Source: Oscillospiraceae bacterium (GTDB taxonomy: Bacteria; Bacillota; Clostridia; UBA1381). Taken from it: a stretch of 64,000 nt of DNA. Shown one piece after another: positions 41,291 through 51,482 of this stretch (its first letter is position 1; each line of letters starts with the position of its first letter). The notes under the pieces were generated by a model. That model was not told the origin of the DNA. It did not search any database and worked only from the letters and a program-made list of their open reading frames with translations. The DNA is taken from NCBI GenBank assembly GCA_022509025.1, contig JAFLUB010000006.1, positions 1-64,000 of the forward strand. Direction: 5' to 3'. The position numbers and the translations under genes were made by a program.

Positions 41291-42247
41291 TTGAAGGTTC
41301 TTTCAGTAGTAATCCCGATATATAACGAAACGGGTATAGAACCTAACATAGCCCGTGTTATAAACGTGTTAAAATCGGCAGACATTAACTACGAAATAAT
41401 TCTTGTTGACGATGGCTCGAAAAATTCCGCATGGAACGAAATTTCAGATATAGTGGACAAGTATGAGAATGTGCGCGGCATAGCGTTTTCGCGTAATTTC
41501 GGAAAAGAGAGCGCGCTGTGCGCGGGACTTGATATGGCTGAGGGTGACTGCGCCGTATGTCTTGATTCGGACATGCAGTTTCCGCCGGAAGTTATTCCCG
41601 ATATGTTCCGGCTCTGGGAACAGGGCTGGGAGGTCGTTGAAGGCGTTAAGAAACAGCGTCAGAAGGAAGGCCTTATGTATAAATTATGCGCCGGAACATT
41701 TTACACGCTTCTTAAAAAGCTTGCCGGCATAGACCTCAGAAACGCATCTGATTTCCGTTTGCTTGACCGCGTTGCGATTGACGCATGGAAAGCAATGCCT
41801 GAACGGCAGACATTTTTCCGCGGTATGTCATCCTGGGTCGGCTTTAAAAGAATCAAATACGAATTTGATGTTGCTGACCGCGAGATCGGAGAGTCAAAAT
41901 GGTCGCTTAAAGCGCTGATAAATTTTGCCATTGACGCGGTAACTTCATACACAGCCGCTCCGCTTTATGCTGTTATAATGTTCGGCAGTCTATTCTTTTT
42001 ATTTACTGTTATTATGGCAATTCAGACGCTATATATGAAAATACGCGGCTATGCCTTGGGCGGATTTACAACCGTCATTATTCTGCAACTGCTGACAAGC
42101 GCGGTTTGTCTTTTCGGTCTCGGAGTAGTCGGAGTGTATATAAAAAAGATTTACGAGGAAGTCAAGAACAGACCGAGATATATTATACGTCGGGTAATCG
42201 GTAAGGAGGAAAACAATAATGGAGAACAGTCTGAAGATAATAAATAA
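41291..42247 (+). CDS. Polyprenyl-phosphate glycosyltransferase, GT2 (GtrB/CsbB/DPM1-like)
   Basis: 318 residues. GT-A domain at about 1-230 with IILVDDGSKN, RNFGKESALCAGLDMAEGD, the DxD motif in VCLDSDMQFPPEVIP and FRGMSSWVGFKR. Two C-terminal helices at about 225-255 and 262-290 anchor it in the membrane. Such enzymes load a sugar from a nucleotide donor onto undecaprenyl phosphate at the inner face. TTG at 41291 is the start (GAAAGGAAG upstream); no better ATG fits. It overlaps the next gene by 29 nt. In Bacillus the equivalent CsbB works with a GtrA flippase and YfhO, all represented downstream. Confidence 0.92.
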   Translation: MKVLSVVIPIYNETGIEPNIARVINVLKSADINYEIILVDDGSKNSAWNEISDIVDKYENVRGIAFSRNFGKESALCAGLDMAEGDCAVCLDSDMQFPPEVIPDMFRLWEQGWEVVEGVKKQRQKEGLMYKLCAGTFYTLLKKLAGIDLRNASDFRLLDRVAIDAWKAMPERQTFFRGMSSWVGFKRIKYEFDVADREIGESKWSLKALINFAIDAVTSYTAAPLYAVIMFGSLFFLFTVIMAIQTLYMKIRGYALGGFTTVIILQLLTSAVCLFGLGVVGVYIKKIYEEVKNRPRYIIRRVIGKEENNNGEQSEDNK

Positions 42248-44018
42248 TATTTTTTTCATTGCGGTATCAGTTATGGTTGCCGCGGCAGTCATAAAATACT
42301 TTCACAATGAGTTTATATTAAAAAAAGCTGCTGTAAACACATCTGCAGTTTCATCAAAAAAAGGTTCGAAAAAAAAGGGGACTGCCGGCATGAACAAGAA
42401 TACGGCTACTGCCCCGGAGACAACCGCAAAAGAATTAAAAACGTCATTTTTTGATTTTGACGATAAAGTTTATTACATCATACTTGCCGTGATAGCTCTG
42501 ATCGGTATTATAATACGAGTATGGAAATTCGGTTCCGTACCCGGCGGTTTTAATCAGGACGGCGCGATGGCGGCTGTAGATGGAAAAGCATTGGTGGAGT
42601 ATGGCACGGACCGCTTCGGAACATGGCTTCCCGCCCATCTTTACGCATGGGGATACAGCCAAATGAGTTCGCTTTTATCGTATATGATTGCATTCTTTGT
42701 AAGTATATTCGGACTTAGCCCAATTACGGCGCGTCTGCCACAGCTTATTATGAGCCTTGCTGGCGGTGCATTTTTCTATTTATTTATCAGGGATATATTC
42801 GGCAAAAAGGCAGGGCTTATAGCCGCCGCTTTTGTCGCGCTCAACCCGTGGCATCTTGTTCAGAGCCGCTGGGCTCTCGACTGTAACCTTCTCCCCCATT
42901 TCTTCATGGGTGGTTTGTATTTCCTTAATCTCGGACTTACAAAGCGCAGAAAAATGATATATGTTTCCATGGTGTTTTTCGCTTTGTGCATGTATTGCTA
43001 TGGTATTACTATATACACCATACCGGTATTTTTACTGGCGGTGTGCGTCTATTACTTCATAAAAAAGCGGATTTCCATTAAGGAAGCGCTTATATGCGCC
43101 GGAGTATATCTCCTTATCGCATGGCCGTTTTTGCTTACAATGACGGTGAATTTCTTTAAATGGGATACAATTAAACTTCCATTCGTTACTATACCATATT
43201 TCCCTGACAGTGTACGTTCCTCTGACATTCTTCTATTTTCAGATGAACCCTTAAAACAGTTTGCTGCAAACTTCCGCAGTATGCTTAACACAACTATTCT
43301 TCAGAAAAAGGATTTGCCATGGAATGATATTGCAGGTTTCGGAACCATGTTCCTGTGCAGTATTCCGTTTATGGTTGCGGGATGTGTCGAGATATACAGA
43401 AAAAAGACTGACGGTGCAAAAGCTCTGGTCGTGTTCGCACTACTTGCCGGTATATGGGCAGGTCTTCTCACGAATTATGTAAACGTAAACAGAATAAACA
43501 TAGTCTATTACGGAATTATGATGTTCGTTGTTGCGGGAATATACTTTGTGGCAAAAGAAATTAAGCATGCTCATTGGGTTAACATCGGAATATACGCGAT
43601 ACTGGGAATTATGCTTATAACGACTTATTTCGGTTCATATGCGGACATGATAAAAGGTCAGTTCTACTATGGTTTCGGTGATGCGCTCGCCAAAGCTGAG
43701 GAATCGGGAGCGGAAAGAATATATGTTACGGCTGACTCTCAGTCGAAAGGCTCCGGTCCGGTAAGCGAAATACTTACTCTTTTCTACGATAAAACCGACG
43801 CTGAATATTTCCAGGGTAAGAAAAATGAAAATAACGGCGAGGAGCTGCTTCCGTATTCAGAGAGATTCAGTTATGTAAGCATGACTCAAGAGATTGTGGA
43901 TAACTCCAAGAACCAAAATGCCGCATATGTTATTCTCGGCAGTGACGCGGAATTTTTTGATACCGATAAATATGATATAACACAGTATGACCGTTTTTTC
44001 GCTGTCACGAAAAAATAA
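42219..44018 (+). CDS. GT39-like (GT-C) membrane glycosyltransferase
   Basis: 599 residues. A short N-terminal helix and a Lys/Ala/Thr-rich cytoplasmic linker (about 35-75) precede a polytopic GT-C domain of about ten helices. The first loop carries an acidic motif, VPGGFNQDGAMAAVDG (about residue 110-125), the expected catalytic Asp region, and VALNPWHLVQSRWALDCNL matches the dolichyl-phosphate-mannose transferase type. The soluble C-terminal part is periplasmic-like. It would transfer sugars from a lipid carrier to a surface acceptor. GGAGG precedes ATG at 42219. The acceptor is unknown. Confidence 0.83.
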   Translation: MENSLKIINNIFFIAVSVMVAAAVIKYFHNEFILKKAAVNTSAVSSKKGSKKKGTAGMNKNTATAPETTAKELKTSFFDFDDKVYYIILAVIALIGIIIRVWKFGSVPGGFNQDGAMAAVDGKALVEYGTDRFGTWLPAHLYAWGYSQMSSLLSYMIAFFVSIFGLSPITARLPQLIMSLAGGAFFYLFIRDIFGKKAGLIAAAFVALNPWHLVQSRWALDCNLLPHFFMGGLYFLNLGLTKRRKMIYVSMVFFALCMYCYGITIYTIPVFLLAVCVYYFIKKRISIKEALICAGVYLLIAWPFLLTMTVNFFKWDTIKLPFVTIPYFPDSVRSSDILLFSDEPLKQFAANFRSMLNTTILQKKDLPWNDIAGFGTMFLCSIPFMVAGCVEIYRKKTDGAKALVVFALLAGIWAGLLTNYVNVNRINIVYYGIMMFVVAGIYFVAKEIKHAHWVNIGIYAILGIMLITTYFGSYADMIKGQFYYGFGDALAKAEESGAERIYVTADSQSKGSGPVSEILTLFYDKTDAEYFQGKKNENNGEELLPYSERFSYVSMTQEIVDNSKNQNAAYVILGSDAEFFDTDKYDITQYDRFFAVTKK

Positions 44019-44034
44019 TAGGAATTGAAGAAAA

Positions 44035-47000
44035 ATGAACGATTTAAAAAAGTACTATAGAGAAAATAAGATTTTTTGCATAATATTGATTATATTTTCA
44101 GCCGCTATTGCCGCGACGCTCTTGTCAATTAACTTCAAAGGACACGATTACCCTTACCATATTCAACGTATTGCCTCCATTGCGGAGGAAATACGCTTTA
44201 AAGGCTTGGGCGCGTTTCCGATACGAGTGTTCAGCACAAACGAATACGGATACGGCTATGCAAGTCCGATGTTTTACGGGGATATTTTCCTGTATCCGTT
44301 TGCGTTTCTAATACTTCTCGGAATGAACGCAGTATACGCTTACAGGATAATGCTCCTTTCGCTTTATGTAATCTGCTTTTTGGGTATGTATTTCGCTGCA
44401 AAGCAAGTTTCAAAAAGTACCCAAACAGCTATTATAGCGGCCTGCCTGTATGCTTTTTCATCATATTTTGCGATAGATGTTTTTACAAGAAGCGCAATAG
44501 GCGAAGCCTACGCTTTTGCTTTCTGTCCATATGCTGCATACGGTTTTTACTGCACTGTAATCAAGCCTGAAATGCCGAAAAAACACCGATTATTTCTTGT
44601 TTTCGGAATGTCAGGTATGATACTGTCACATTTAATCTCAACTGTTGTCATAACTGTTTTTATGGCTGTTTTTATGATTATATATCGAAAAAATTGGATA
44701 AAGCAAAAAAGCATTCTTGGTGATTTTATTCTCCTGGCTCTGCTAACTTGCGCTTTGAGCGCGTTCTTCATTTTTCCTATGTTGGAACAGATGGCATCAT
44801 CAAAATTTTATGCAACCGCAGGGACAAATTGGAATTCTGCGTATTACGGACTACCGTGGCTAAGCTGGATCGCGCCGCACGGATTCTGGAAGCTGATGCC
44901 GGATAGATATCCGGAAATTGCCAACGGCGTATGGTTTCCGGGAAGCTTCGGATTTATGGTTGTGACGCTGCTTGCGATTTGGTTAGTAAATTTCAAAAAA
45001 TTAAAAAAAACTGCCCCTATTGCTCTGCTGATTTTATCAATCGCAATAGTACTTATTATTTCCGGAAAAATAATTCCTCTGACATATACACATAAACTGT
45101 TTGATTTTATGCGTCTGCCGTGGAGAACGCTCCTATTCTGCACATTTTTCATGAGCATTTTCGGAGCATATGCGGCGCACACGCTTAAAAGCAAGCTGAC
45201 AAACTGGATTTTACTTATTATGCTGATAATACCACTTGCTATAGTTTCAGCATCGAGTTACAAAATAATTCTTAAAGAAATACCAAATATGAAAAGTAAC
45301 TATGAGCTTACAAGCGATCAGATTGGCACGGGCTACGAATATCTTCCCTATAATCTCACCCAGACCGCCGAAAACGATTTCAACGGTTATCTGCGCTCTA
45401 TTGACAAGAAGGCAATACCGCATAACAGTGAGATTACTATATCAGACTTTACAGATGACGAACACGGAAGAATAGAATTTTCATTCACAGGAAACACTCA
45501 TAGAGATGCCTCAATAGAGGTACCTTTGCTCTATTACAAGGGCTATTCTGCTATTGACACTGTAACAAGAGCAAAGTATAAGATTACAGAATCACAGCGC
45601 GGATTCGTAAGAGTTAATATCGAAAACGCAAACTCAGGAACTGTTAAAGTACGATATACAGGAACGGCAGTACAGCATATCTCCGATATTATCTCATTCT
45701 TAACACTAATGTGTATTCTGCTGTATTTGTTTAAGCCTTCGGTTATCAGAAAACTCAGAGAGAAAATGAAGCCTGCCGGTAGGTTTATAGCTTCAAAAAC
45801 AAAACCCGCGACAGAGTTTGCCGCTTCAAAGTTCAGAGTGATTCGGAAAAAGATACCGTCAATAAAGCATAAGAAAACAGCAGCTATATACGCGCTTTCC
45901 TTTGTGTTGCCGTTTTTATGTCTGAGTATAATATATATAGCTCTGAATGTATATCCTTTTGGCAATCGGACCGTGCTCATAATGGATCTTAATAACCAAT
46001 ATAATGAGTTCTATGTGTTTCTCCATAGAGTGTTAACAGGTCAGGACAGTCTGTTTTACTCATTTACAAAGGAAATGGGTGGAAATACATTTGGTTTATT
46101 TGCGTATTACTTGTCAAGTCCCTTTTCCATTTTGACCTTATTCTTTTCGCAGGAAACCATGCCTGCTTGTGTGGTACTTATGACCTTGCTGAAGGTTGGG
46201 GCAAGCGGGCTGACATTTGCTATATTTCTGAGACACGTTTTCAAAAAATGCGATTGGTCGGTTGTCTTGTTTTCATGCTGTTATGCCCTGTCAACATATT
46301 CGTTATTTTATTCATTATGCGTTATGTGGCTGGACACGGTTATTTGGCTGCCTATAGTGCTGCTCGGTATTGAAAGAGTACTGAAAAACAAATCACCGCT
46401 ACTGTTTATTATCGCATTCGCGATTACCTTATTCTCTAATTATTATACCGCTTATATGACGGCGCTGTTTTCAGTGATATATTTTATTTACAGGTATGTA
46501 TCCGAAGATGGCGAAAAAAGTTTCAAAGATTTTTCCCGAAAGACTTTAATTATGGCGGTAGCTGCTATAGTGTGCACGTTACTTGCCGCCGTTATACTTG
46601 TTCCGACATTCATGAGCATGATTGACGGAAAGCTGACATATGAATTTAATATTCCTAAAGGATTCTGGAATCAAAAGATATTTGAAATTCCCCGACGTCT
46701 GTTTATAGGGCAGTATGATAGTATACATAATGACGGTTCTCCAGGTATTTTTTGTGGCGTAATATGTGGTATTTTGACCGGAATGTATTTTCTTAATCCT
46801 GAAATCAAAGCAAGAAAAAGGATTGCATCGTTTTGCGTTTTTGCAGTTTTAATTGTCAGCTTTTTCATCAAAAGAGTTGACATGGCATGGCATGTATTTA
46901 AGTGGCCGATCGCATTCCCGTACAGATACGCGTATGTATTCTGCTTCTTCTCTGTATTCATTGCATATAGTGGTTTCGTGAAATTGAAAAAGTCAAGACT

Positions 47001-48378
47001 CTCATGGATGATAGCAGGAGTGGTATTATATACATCTATGCTTGCCGCTGTACTCATATTTGACAAGGACGTTATAAAGAATACAAAGTGGGCATACCTA
47101 AGCTTTGTATTTGCGGCAGCATATATAGCAAGTATATTTATAATCCGTTTCAAAGTAAAAAAAATCATGCCTTATATTTACAGAATAATGATTTTACTCG
47201 TTTGCTCTGAACTGATAATAAACGGATATTTAATGATGTCAGGATTTGGCTATGGTGCCTACTCGCAGTCCGGATATGTAGAGACGGTTAGCAAAACACA
47301 GAATGCAATGGATTATATTAATAATTATGACAACGGTTTTTACCGGGCTGAAAAAACCTATTTGCGTTCTGACAATGATAATATCAGCACAGGAATACGT
47401 GGAACAACAAGCTTTAGTTCGACATTCAATCAGAATATATTTGATTTTGTTGACCGGGTTGGCATGCGCCGCGTATTGATTTCCGCCAAGTATCACGGTT
47501 CAACGATGCTGACAGACAGCCTTCTTGGAATTCGTTACATTATATCAGACTCAAATAAGGAAATAAATGATGATTATGAACTGCTGCATAAAGGAGAAAA
47601 TTATTCAGTATACAGGAATCCTTACGCGCTTAACATCGGCTATGCCGCGCCTGACAGTGTGTCAGGTGATTTACCGGATGAAGCCACAACATTTGATAAT
47701 CAGAACAAACTGTCCGAATTATTGCTTGGTAGAAAAGTTTATAAAAACATCACGGATTCTCAAACGGAGAAGGACGGAAAAGTGACCGGGTTTACAGTTC
47801 CGGAAACAGGTTCGTATTATATAGATTTTGGTAAGCTTTACACAAACAAGCCTATTGTTGAAATAAATGGAGAGAATAAGGATTACAGGTTTGACTTTGG
47901 TTCGGAAAAAAGAATTTATTATCTCGGCAAATTAAACCGCGGAGATAATGTTAAAATAAATCTTGATGATTATGATTTGTCACTGGACATCAAGGTTGCT
48001 ATGATTGATACTAACGCGCTAAAAAAAGGCGTTGAAGGAATCCCAGCCGAAAAGCAGCTTAATATCACCAATTACGGATATACATGGTTTGAGGGAGACG
48101 TGAAGCTTGACAAAAACGAGCTGTTATTTACCACTATCCCGTACGAAAGCGGCTGGACCGCGTATGTTGATGGCAAAAAAGCGGAAATTATCTGCGCCCA
48201 GAACACATTCCTCGCAGTTGATACAGGAGAAGGATATCATCATGTAAAGCTGAAATACCACGCTCCCGGGTTCAGGATTTCAATCGCAATTTCGCTTTTA
48301 ACCTTATTAGCGCTGCTGGCGGTAGTTTACAGAGAAAAACTGATTGCGCTCCTTAGGAGTGAAAAAATACTAAAATAG
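44035..48378 (+). CDS. Fusion of PTPS-related membrane domain with a YfhO GT-C protein
   Basis: 1447 residues in two membrane halves. Residues 1 to about 570 match the membrane family annotated as 6-pyruvoyl-tetrahydropterin-synthase related (INFKGHDYPYHIQRIASIAEEI, SYFAIDVFTRSAIGEAYAFAF, FMRLPWRTLLFCTFF). Then, after a basic linker, about 610-1440 is a full YfhO protein (MDLNNQYNEFYVFLHRVLTG, KEMGGNTFGLFAYYLSSPFS, MWLDTVIWLPIVLLGIERVL, EIPRRLFIGQYDSIHNDG). YfhO in Bacillus is the GT-C enzyme that adds GlcNAc to lipoteichoic acid with CsbB and GtcA. The YfhO half is paralogous to the next gene product. It is 16 nt after the GT39 gene. Confidence 0.83.
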   Translation: MNDLKKYYRENKIFCIILIIFSAAIAATLLSINFKGHDYPYHIQRIASIAEEIRFKGLGAFPIRVFSTNEYGYGYASPMFYGDIFLYPFAFLILLGMNAVYAYRIMLLSLYVICFLGMYFAAKQVSKSTQTAIIAACLYAFSSYFAIDVFTRSAIGEAYAFAFCPYAAYGFYCTVIKPEMPKKHRLFLVFGMSGMILSHLISTVVITVFMAVFMIIYRKNWIKQKSILGDFILLALLTCALSAFFIFPMLEQMASSKFYATAGTNWNSAYYGLPWLSWIAPHGFWKLMPDRYPEIANGVWFPGSFGFMVVTLLAIWLVNFKKLKKTAPIALLILSIAIVLIISGKIIPLTYTHKLFDFMRLPWRTLLFCTFFMSIFGAYAAHTLKSKLTNWILLIMLIIPLAIVSASSYKIILKEIPNMKSNYELTSDQIGTGYEYLPYNLTQTAENDFNGYLRSIDKKAIPHNSEITISDFTDDEHGRIEFSFTGNTHRDASIEVPLLYYKGYSAIDTVTRAKYKITESQRGFVRVNIENANSGTVKVRYTGTAVQHISDIISFLTLMCILLYLFKPSVIRKLREKMKPAGRFIASKTKPATEFAASKFRVIRKKIPSIKHKKTAAIYALSFVLPFLCLSIIYIALNVYPFGNRTVLIMDLNNQYNEFYVFLHRVLTGQDSLFYSFTKEMGGNTFGLFAYYLSSPFSILTLFFSQETMPACVVLMTLLKVGASGLTFAIFLRHVFKKCDWSVVLFSCCYALSTYSLFYSLCVMWLDTVIWLPIVLLGIERVLKNKSPLLFIIAFAITLFSNYYTAYMTALFSVIYFIYRYVSEDGEKSFKDFSRKTLIMAVAAIVCTLLAAVILVPTFMSMIDGKLTYEFNIPKGFWNQKIFEIPRRLFIGQYDSIHNDGSPGIFCGVICGILTGMYFLNPEIKARKRIASFCVFAVLIVSFFIKRVDMAWHVFKWPIAFPYRYAYVFCFFSVFIAYSGFVKLKKSRLSWMIAGVVLYTSMLAAVLIFDKDVIKNTKWAYLSFVFAAAYIASIFIIRFKVKKIMPYIYRIMILLVCSELIINGYLMMSGFGYGAYSQSGYVETVSKTQNAMDYINNYDNGFYRAEKTYLRSDNDNISTGIRGTTSFSSTFNQNIFDFVDRVGMRRVLISAKYHGSTMLTDSLLGIRYIISDSNKEINDDYELLHKGENYSVYRNPYALNIGYAAPDSVSGDLPDEATTFDNQNKLSELLLGRKVYKNITDSQTEKDGKVTGFTVPETGSYYIDFGKLYTNKPIVEINGENKDYRFDFGSEKRIYYLGKLNRGDNVKINLDDYDLSLDIKVAMIDTNALKKGVEGIPAEKQLNITNYGYTWFEGDVKLDKNELLFTTIPYESGWTAYVDGKKAEIICAQNTFLAVDTGEGYHHVKLKYHAPGFRISIAISLLTLLALLAVVYREKLIALLRSEKILK

Positions 48379-48399
48379 TAAAATTAGGGTGTGAAAAAG

Positions 48400-51300
48400 A
48401 TGAATAGTACAATACCAAAAATTAAGGATAAAAACAAAGCTCTTATATACGCGCTGTCTTTCGGGCTGCCGTTTATGTGCATGGGTATAATATACGCTAT
48501 ATTCGGAGTATTCCCGTTCGGTGACAGGACTGCTCTTGTAATGGATTTGAGCGGACAGTACGCCGACTTCTTTGCGTTTTATCACCGCGTGCTTACCGGT
48601 GGTGACAGTATTTTTTATTCCTTCACAAAAGAAATGGGCGGCAATGTTTTCGGACTTTTTGCATACTATCTTTCAAGTCCATTTTTCCTTCTCGCTCTGT
48701 TTTTCCCGACCTCTGCAATGCCGGATGCAATCGCGCTTATCACAATGCTGAAAATCGGCTGCAGCGGTCTCACATTCGCAATCTTTTTAAGACATGTTTT
48801 TAAAAAGTCAGATTTGTCTGTTGTGCTCTTTTCATGCGCGTACGCTCTTATGACGTATTCTATGCATTACGCAATGTGCATTATGTGGCTTGACGGTGCT
48901 ATATGGCTTCCGATTATTATTATAGGCGTTGAAAAAATTCTTAATAATAAATCGGGCTGGCTGTTTCTGTTTGCATACGCCATGACGCTGTTTTCAAATT
49001 ATTACACAGCGTATATGAGCACATTCTTTGTTGTTCTATACTTTTTCTACCGTTATTTTTCAGGAGACAACGAGAAAAACATAAAGGACTTTCTTATCAA
49101 AATAGCAAAGATTGCTGCCTTGGGCATTGTGGGTGTATTACTTGCTATGGTTGTGCTTTACCCTACATTTCTTGATATTTTCAACGGCAAAATGGCGTCC
49201 GGGTCATACGTCGCAGACGGTTTCTGGAATATTGATATATCGAATATTCCGCGCCGATTATTTATAGGTCAGTATGACAGTATAAGAAACAACGGTAATC
49301 CCAATATATTCTGCGGTATGCTTTGCGGAGTGTCGCTTGGTGTATTTTTCTTTAATCCAAAAATTAAACCCAAAGCGAAGATTGCAACACTTATAATGTT
49401 TATTATATTCTTTACAAGCTTCTTCATAAAAAGAGTGGATATGGCATGGCATATTTTCCAGTATCCTAACTGGTATCCATACAGATATGCGTACACATTC
49501 TGTTTCTTCTCGGTGATGACGGCATTCTCAGGCTTTACAGCCATGAACAAAGAAAAAAGAAACTTTACTTTTGCCGGAATAGCAGCTTATGTATTGCTCC
49601 TTTTATATGTGTGGATTTTTAAACGCGACGTGCTTACTAACCGTACACTTGCTATAGTAAGCTTTATTTTCGTAGCTGTATATATTGCCGGACTGTTTAT
49701 TCTGCAATCCGGAACTCAAAAAATAAAATCTTATGTTTATGCCGGTCTTATATTAATTACATGCAGTGAGCTTGTTCTGAACGGCTATTACACCATCTCA
49801 GGTCTGAATGGTGAGTACGAGTACAAGTCCCGCAGTGAATACTCCCAAAAAGTCAAAAGCATAAGCGGTATGGTTGACTTTTTAAAAGAATATGATGATG
49901 GTCTCTATCGCGAAGAAAAGACCTTTTCCAGAACGGATAATGACGCTATGACATTCGGCTATAACGGTATGACGCATTACAGTTCGACCTATAACAACAA
50001 TATGCTCCGCCTTAACGCCAGAATGGGTATGCTTCAGGAATACGTTCTTATAAGATATATGGGTTCAACTATTCTTACCGACAGTCTTCTTGGTGTGAAA
50101 TATGTCGCATCAGAAAGCCTGTTAAATGATGACTACACAGAAATAAACAGCATTGATAACTATAGTATTTATGAAAATCCATATGCTCTTCCATTTGGAT
50201 TTGCCGCAAATGAGGAAGCTCTTAATGAACCCGCTTATGGCTCATCGGCTTCTGAAAATCAGGGACTTTTTGCTAAGTCTTTGCTTGGCGATTCCTTTGT
50301 TCATCAGGTTCAATTTAATAGCTTATCATCGTCAAACGACGAGCTTGAATTTGTCGCTCCTGAAAATGGCACTTACTACTGGGATTTGCGCCAGAAATAT
50401 GAAGGAAATATTGAACTGACTGTAAACGGTGCATCGGTTAATTATCAGTATGATACCAATGACAAAAAAATCTATTGTTTGGGAAAATACAACCGCGGTG
50501 ATAAAGTACACGTAAAGCTTGCATCTTCAACATCACTGAAAGAAACTCAAGTTTTCTCTATTGATACAGACGGCTTTGGCAAAGCATGTATGCAAAAGAA
50601 TAATGGACATACTCTCAATATTACAAATTACGGAAATACATGGCTTGAGGGTACAATCAATTTAGACTCAAATGAAATACTGTTTACCACTATCCCATAC
50701 GAAAAAGGCTGGACAGCATATGTGGATGGCAAAAAGACGGAAATACTTTCAGCGCAGAATGCATTTATTGCTGTACGTGCCGGTGAGGGTGAGCATACTG
50801 TTAAGCTGAGGTATACTGTACCTGGATTTATGCCGTCACTGATAGTGTCCATTGTTACACTTATAGGCATACTGTTTGTTGCATCTAAGCGAAAAAATGC
50901 AGTTAATATGATTAACATAATCAAAAAGCTGTGGCATATGTTCAGCAATGTTCTATATAAAATCACCTCGGCTGTACTTGGAATATTTAATATATCTATT
51001 CCGGAGGATAAATGGGCAGCGTTTATGCAGTTTGTAAAGTTTGGTATTGTGGGCGTATCAAACACTTTTGTTGATTATTTTTCCTATCTGATAGCTTTGG
51101 GAATATTCAATCACTTTAATTTGTTCGGAGATAAGGCATATATCCCATCAAATGTTGTTGGTTTATGCGTAAGTGTCTCAAATGCGTTTTATTGGAACAA
51201 CAAGTATGTGTTTAAGAAAAAGGAAGGACAGGAACGCTCCGGAATACGCGCATTTTTAAAGACCTTTTCCTCATACGCTATTACCGGACTTGGCGTAAAG

Positions 51301-51423
51301 ACAATACTTTTGTATGTGTTTATAACACTTATCGGTATCCCGGACACGATTGCGCCGATTATTATTATGTTTATCGTTGTGCCGATTAATTTCCTTATGA
51401 ATAAATTATGGGCATTCAAATAA
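48400..51423 (+). CDS. Fusion of YfhO GT-C protein with a GtrA flippase domain
   Basis: 1007 residues. Residues 1 to about 840 are YfhO-like, with twelve or more helices and a long extracytoplasmic part (MDLSGQYADFFAFYHRVLTG, EMGGNVFGLFAYYLSSPFF, IPRRLFIGQYDSIRNNGN; C-terminal beta part ILFTTIPYEKGWTAYVDGKK). Residues about 870-1007 are a complete four-helix GtrA domain (FVKFGIVGVSNTFVDYFSYL, VSNAFYWNNKYVFKKKEG, FLMNKLWAFK), the flippase that moves polyprenyl-phosphate sugars outwards. ATG at 48400 has AGGGT 9 nt upstream; the track's GTG is closer than usual. It ends the operon before a strong terminator. Confidence 0.9.
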   Translation: MNSTIPKIKDKNKALIYALSFGLPFMCMGIIYAIFGVFPFGDRTALVMDLSGQYADFFAFYHRVLTGGDSIFYSFTKEMGGNVFGLFAYYLSSPFFLLALFFPTSAMPDAIALITMLKIGCSGLTFAIFLRHVFKKSDLSVVLFSCAYALMTYSMHYAMCIMWLDGAIWLPIIIIGVEKILNNKSGWLFLFAYAMTLFSNYYTAYMSTFFVVLYFFYRYFSGDNEKNIKDFLIKIAKIAALGIVGVLLAMVVLYPTFLDIFNGKMASGSYVADGFWNIDISNIPRRLFIGQYDSIRNNGNPNIFCGMLCGVSLGVFFFNPKIKPKAKIATLIMFIIFFTSFFIKRVDMAWHIFQYPNWYPYRYAYTFCFFSVMTAFSGFTAMNKEKRNFTFAGIAAYVLLLLYVWIFKRDVLTNRTLAIVSFIFVAVYIAGLFILQSGTQKIKSYVYAGLILITCSELVLNGYYTISGLNGEYEYKSRSEYSQKVKSISGMVDFLKEYDDGLYREEKTFSRTDNDAMTFGYNGMTHYSSTYNNNMLRLNARMGMLQEYVLIRYMGSTILTDSLLGVKYVASESLLNDDYTEINSIDNYSIYENPYALPFGFAANEEALNEPAYGSSASENQGLFAKSLLGDSFVHQVQFNSLSSSNDELEFVAPENGTYYWDLRQKYEGNIELTVNGASVNYQYDTNDKKIYCLGKYNRGDKVHVKLASSTSLKETQVFSIDTDGFGKACMQKNNGHTLNITNYGNTWLEGTINLDSNEILFTTIPYEKGWTAYVDGKKTEILSAQNAFIAVRAGEGEHTVKLRYTVPGFMPSLIVSIVTLIGILFVASKRKNAVNMINIIKKLWHMFSNVLYKITSAVLGIFNISIPEDKWAAFMQFVKFGIVGVSNTFVDYFSYLIALGIFNHFNLFGDKAYIPSNVVGLCVSVSNAFYWNNKYVFKKKEGQERSGIRAFLKTFSSYAITGLGVKTILLYVFITLIGIPDTIAPIIIMFIVVPINFLMNKLWAFK

Positions 51424-51433
51424 TTTTAACTGC

Positions 51434-51475
51434 AAAATGGCTGTGACATTATATCATTTTGTCACAGCCATTTTT
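51434..51475. terminator. Bidirectional terminator after the glycosylation operon
   Basis: AAAATGGCTGTGACA / TGTCACAGCCATTTT stem with A/T runs, between the operon and the convergent nitroreductase gene. Confidence 0.92.
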
Positions 51476-51482
51476 ATATTTA

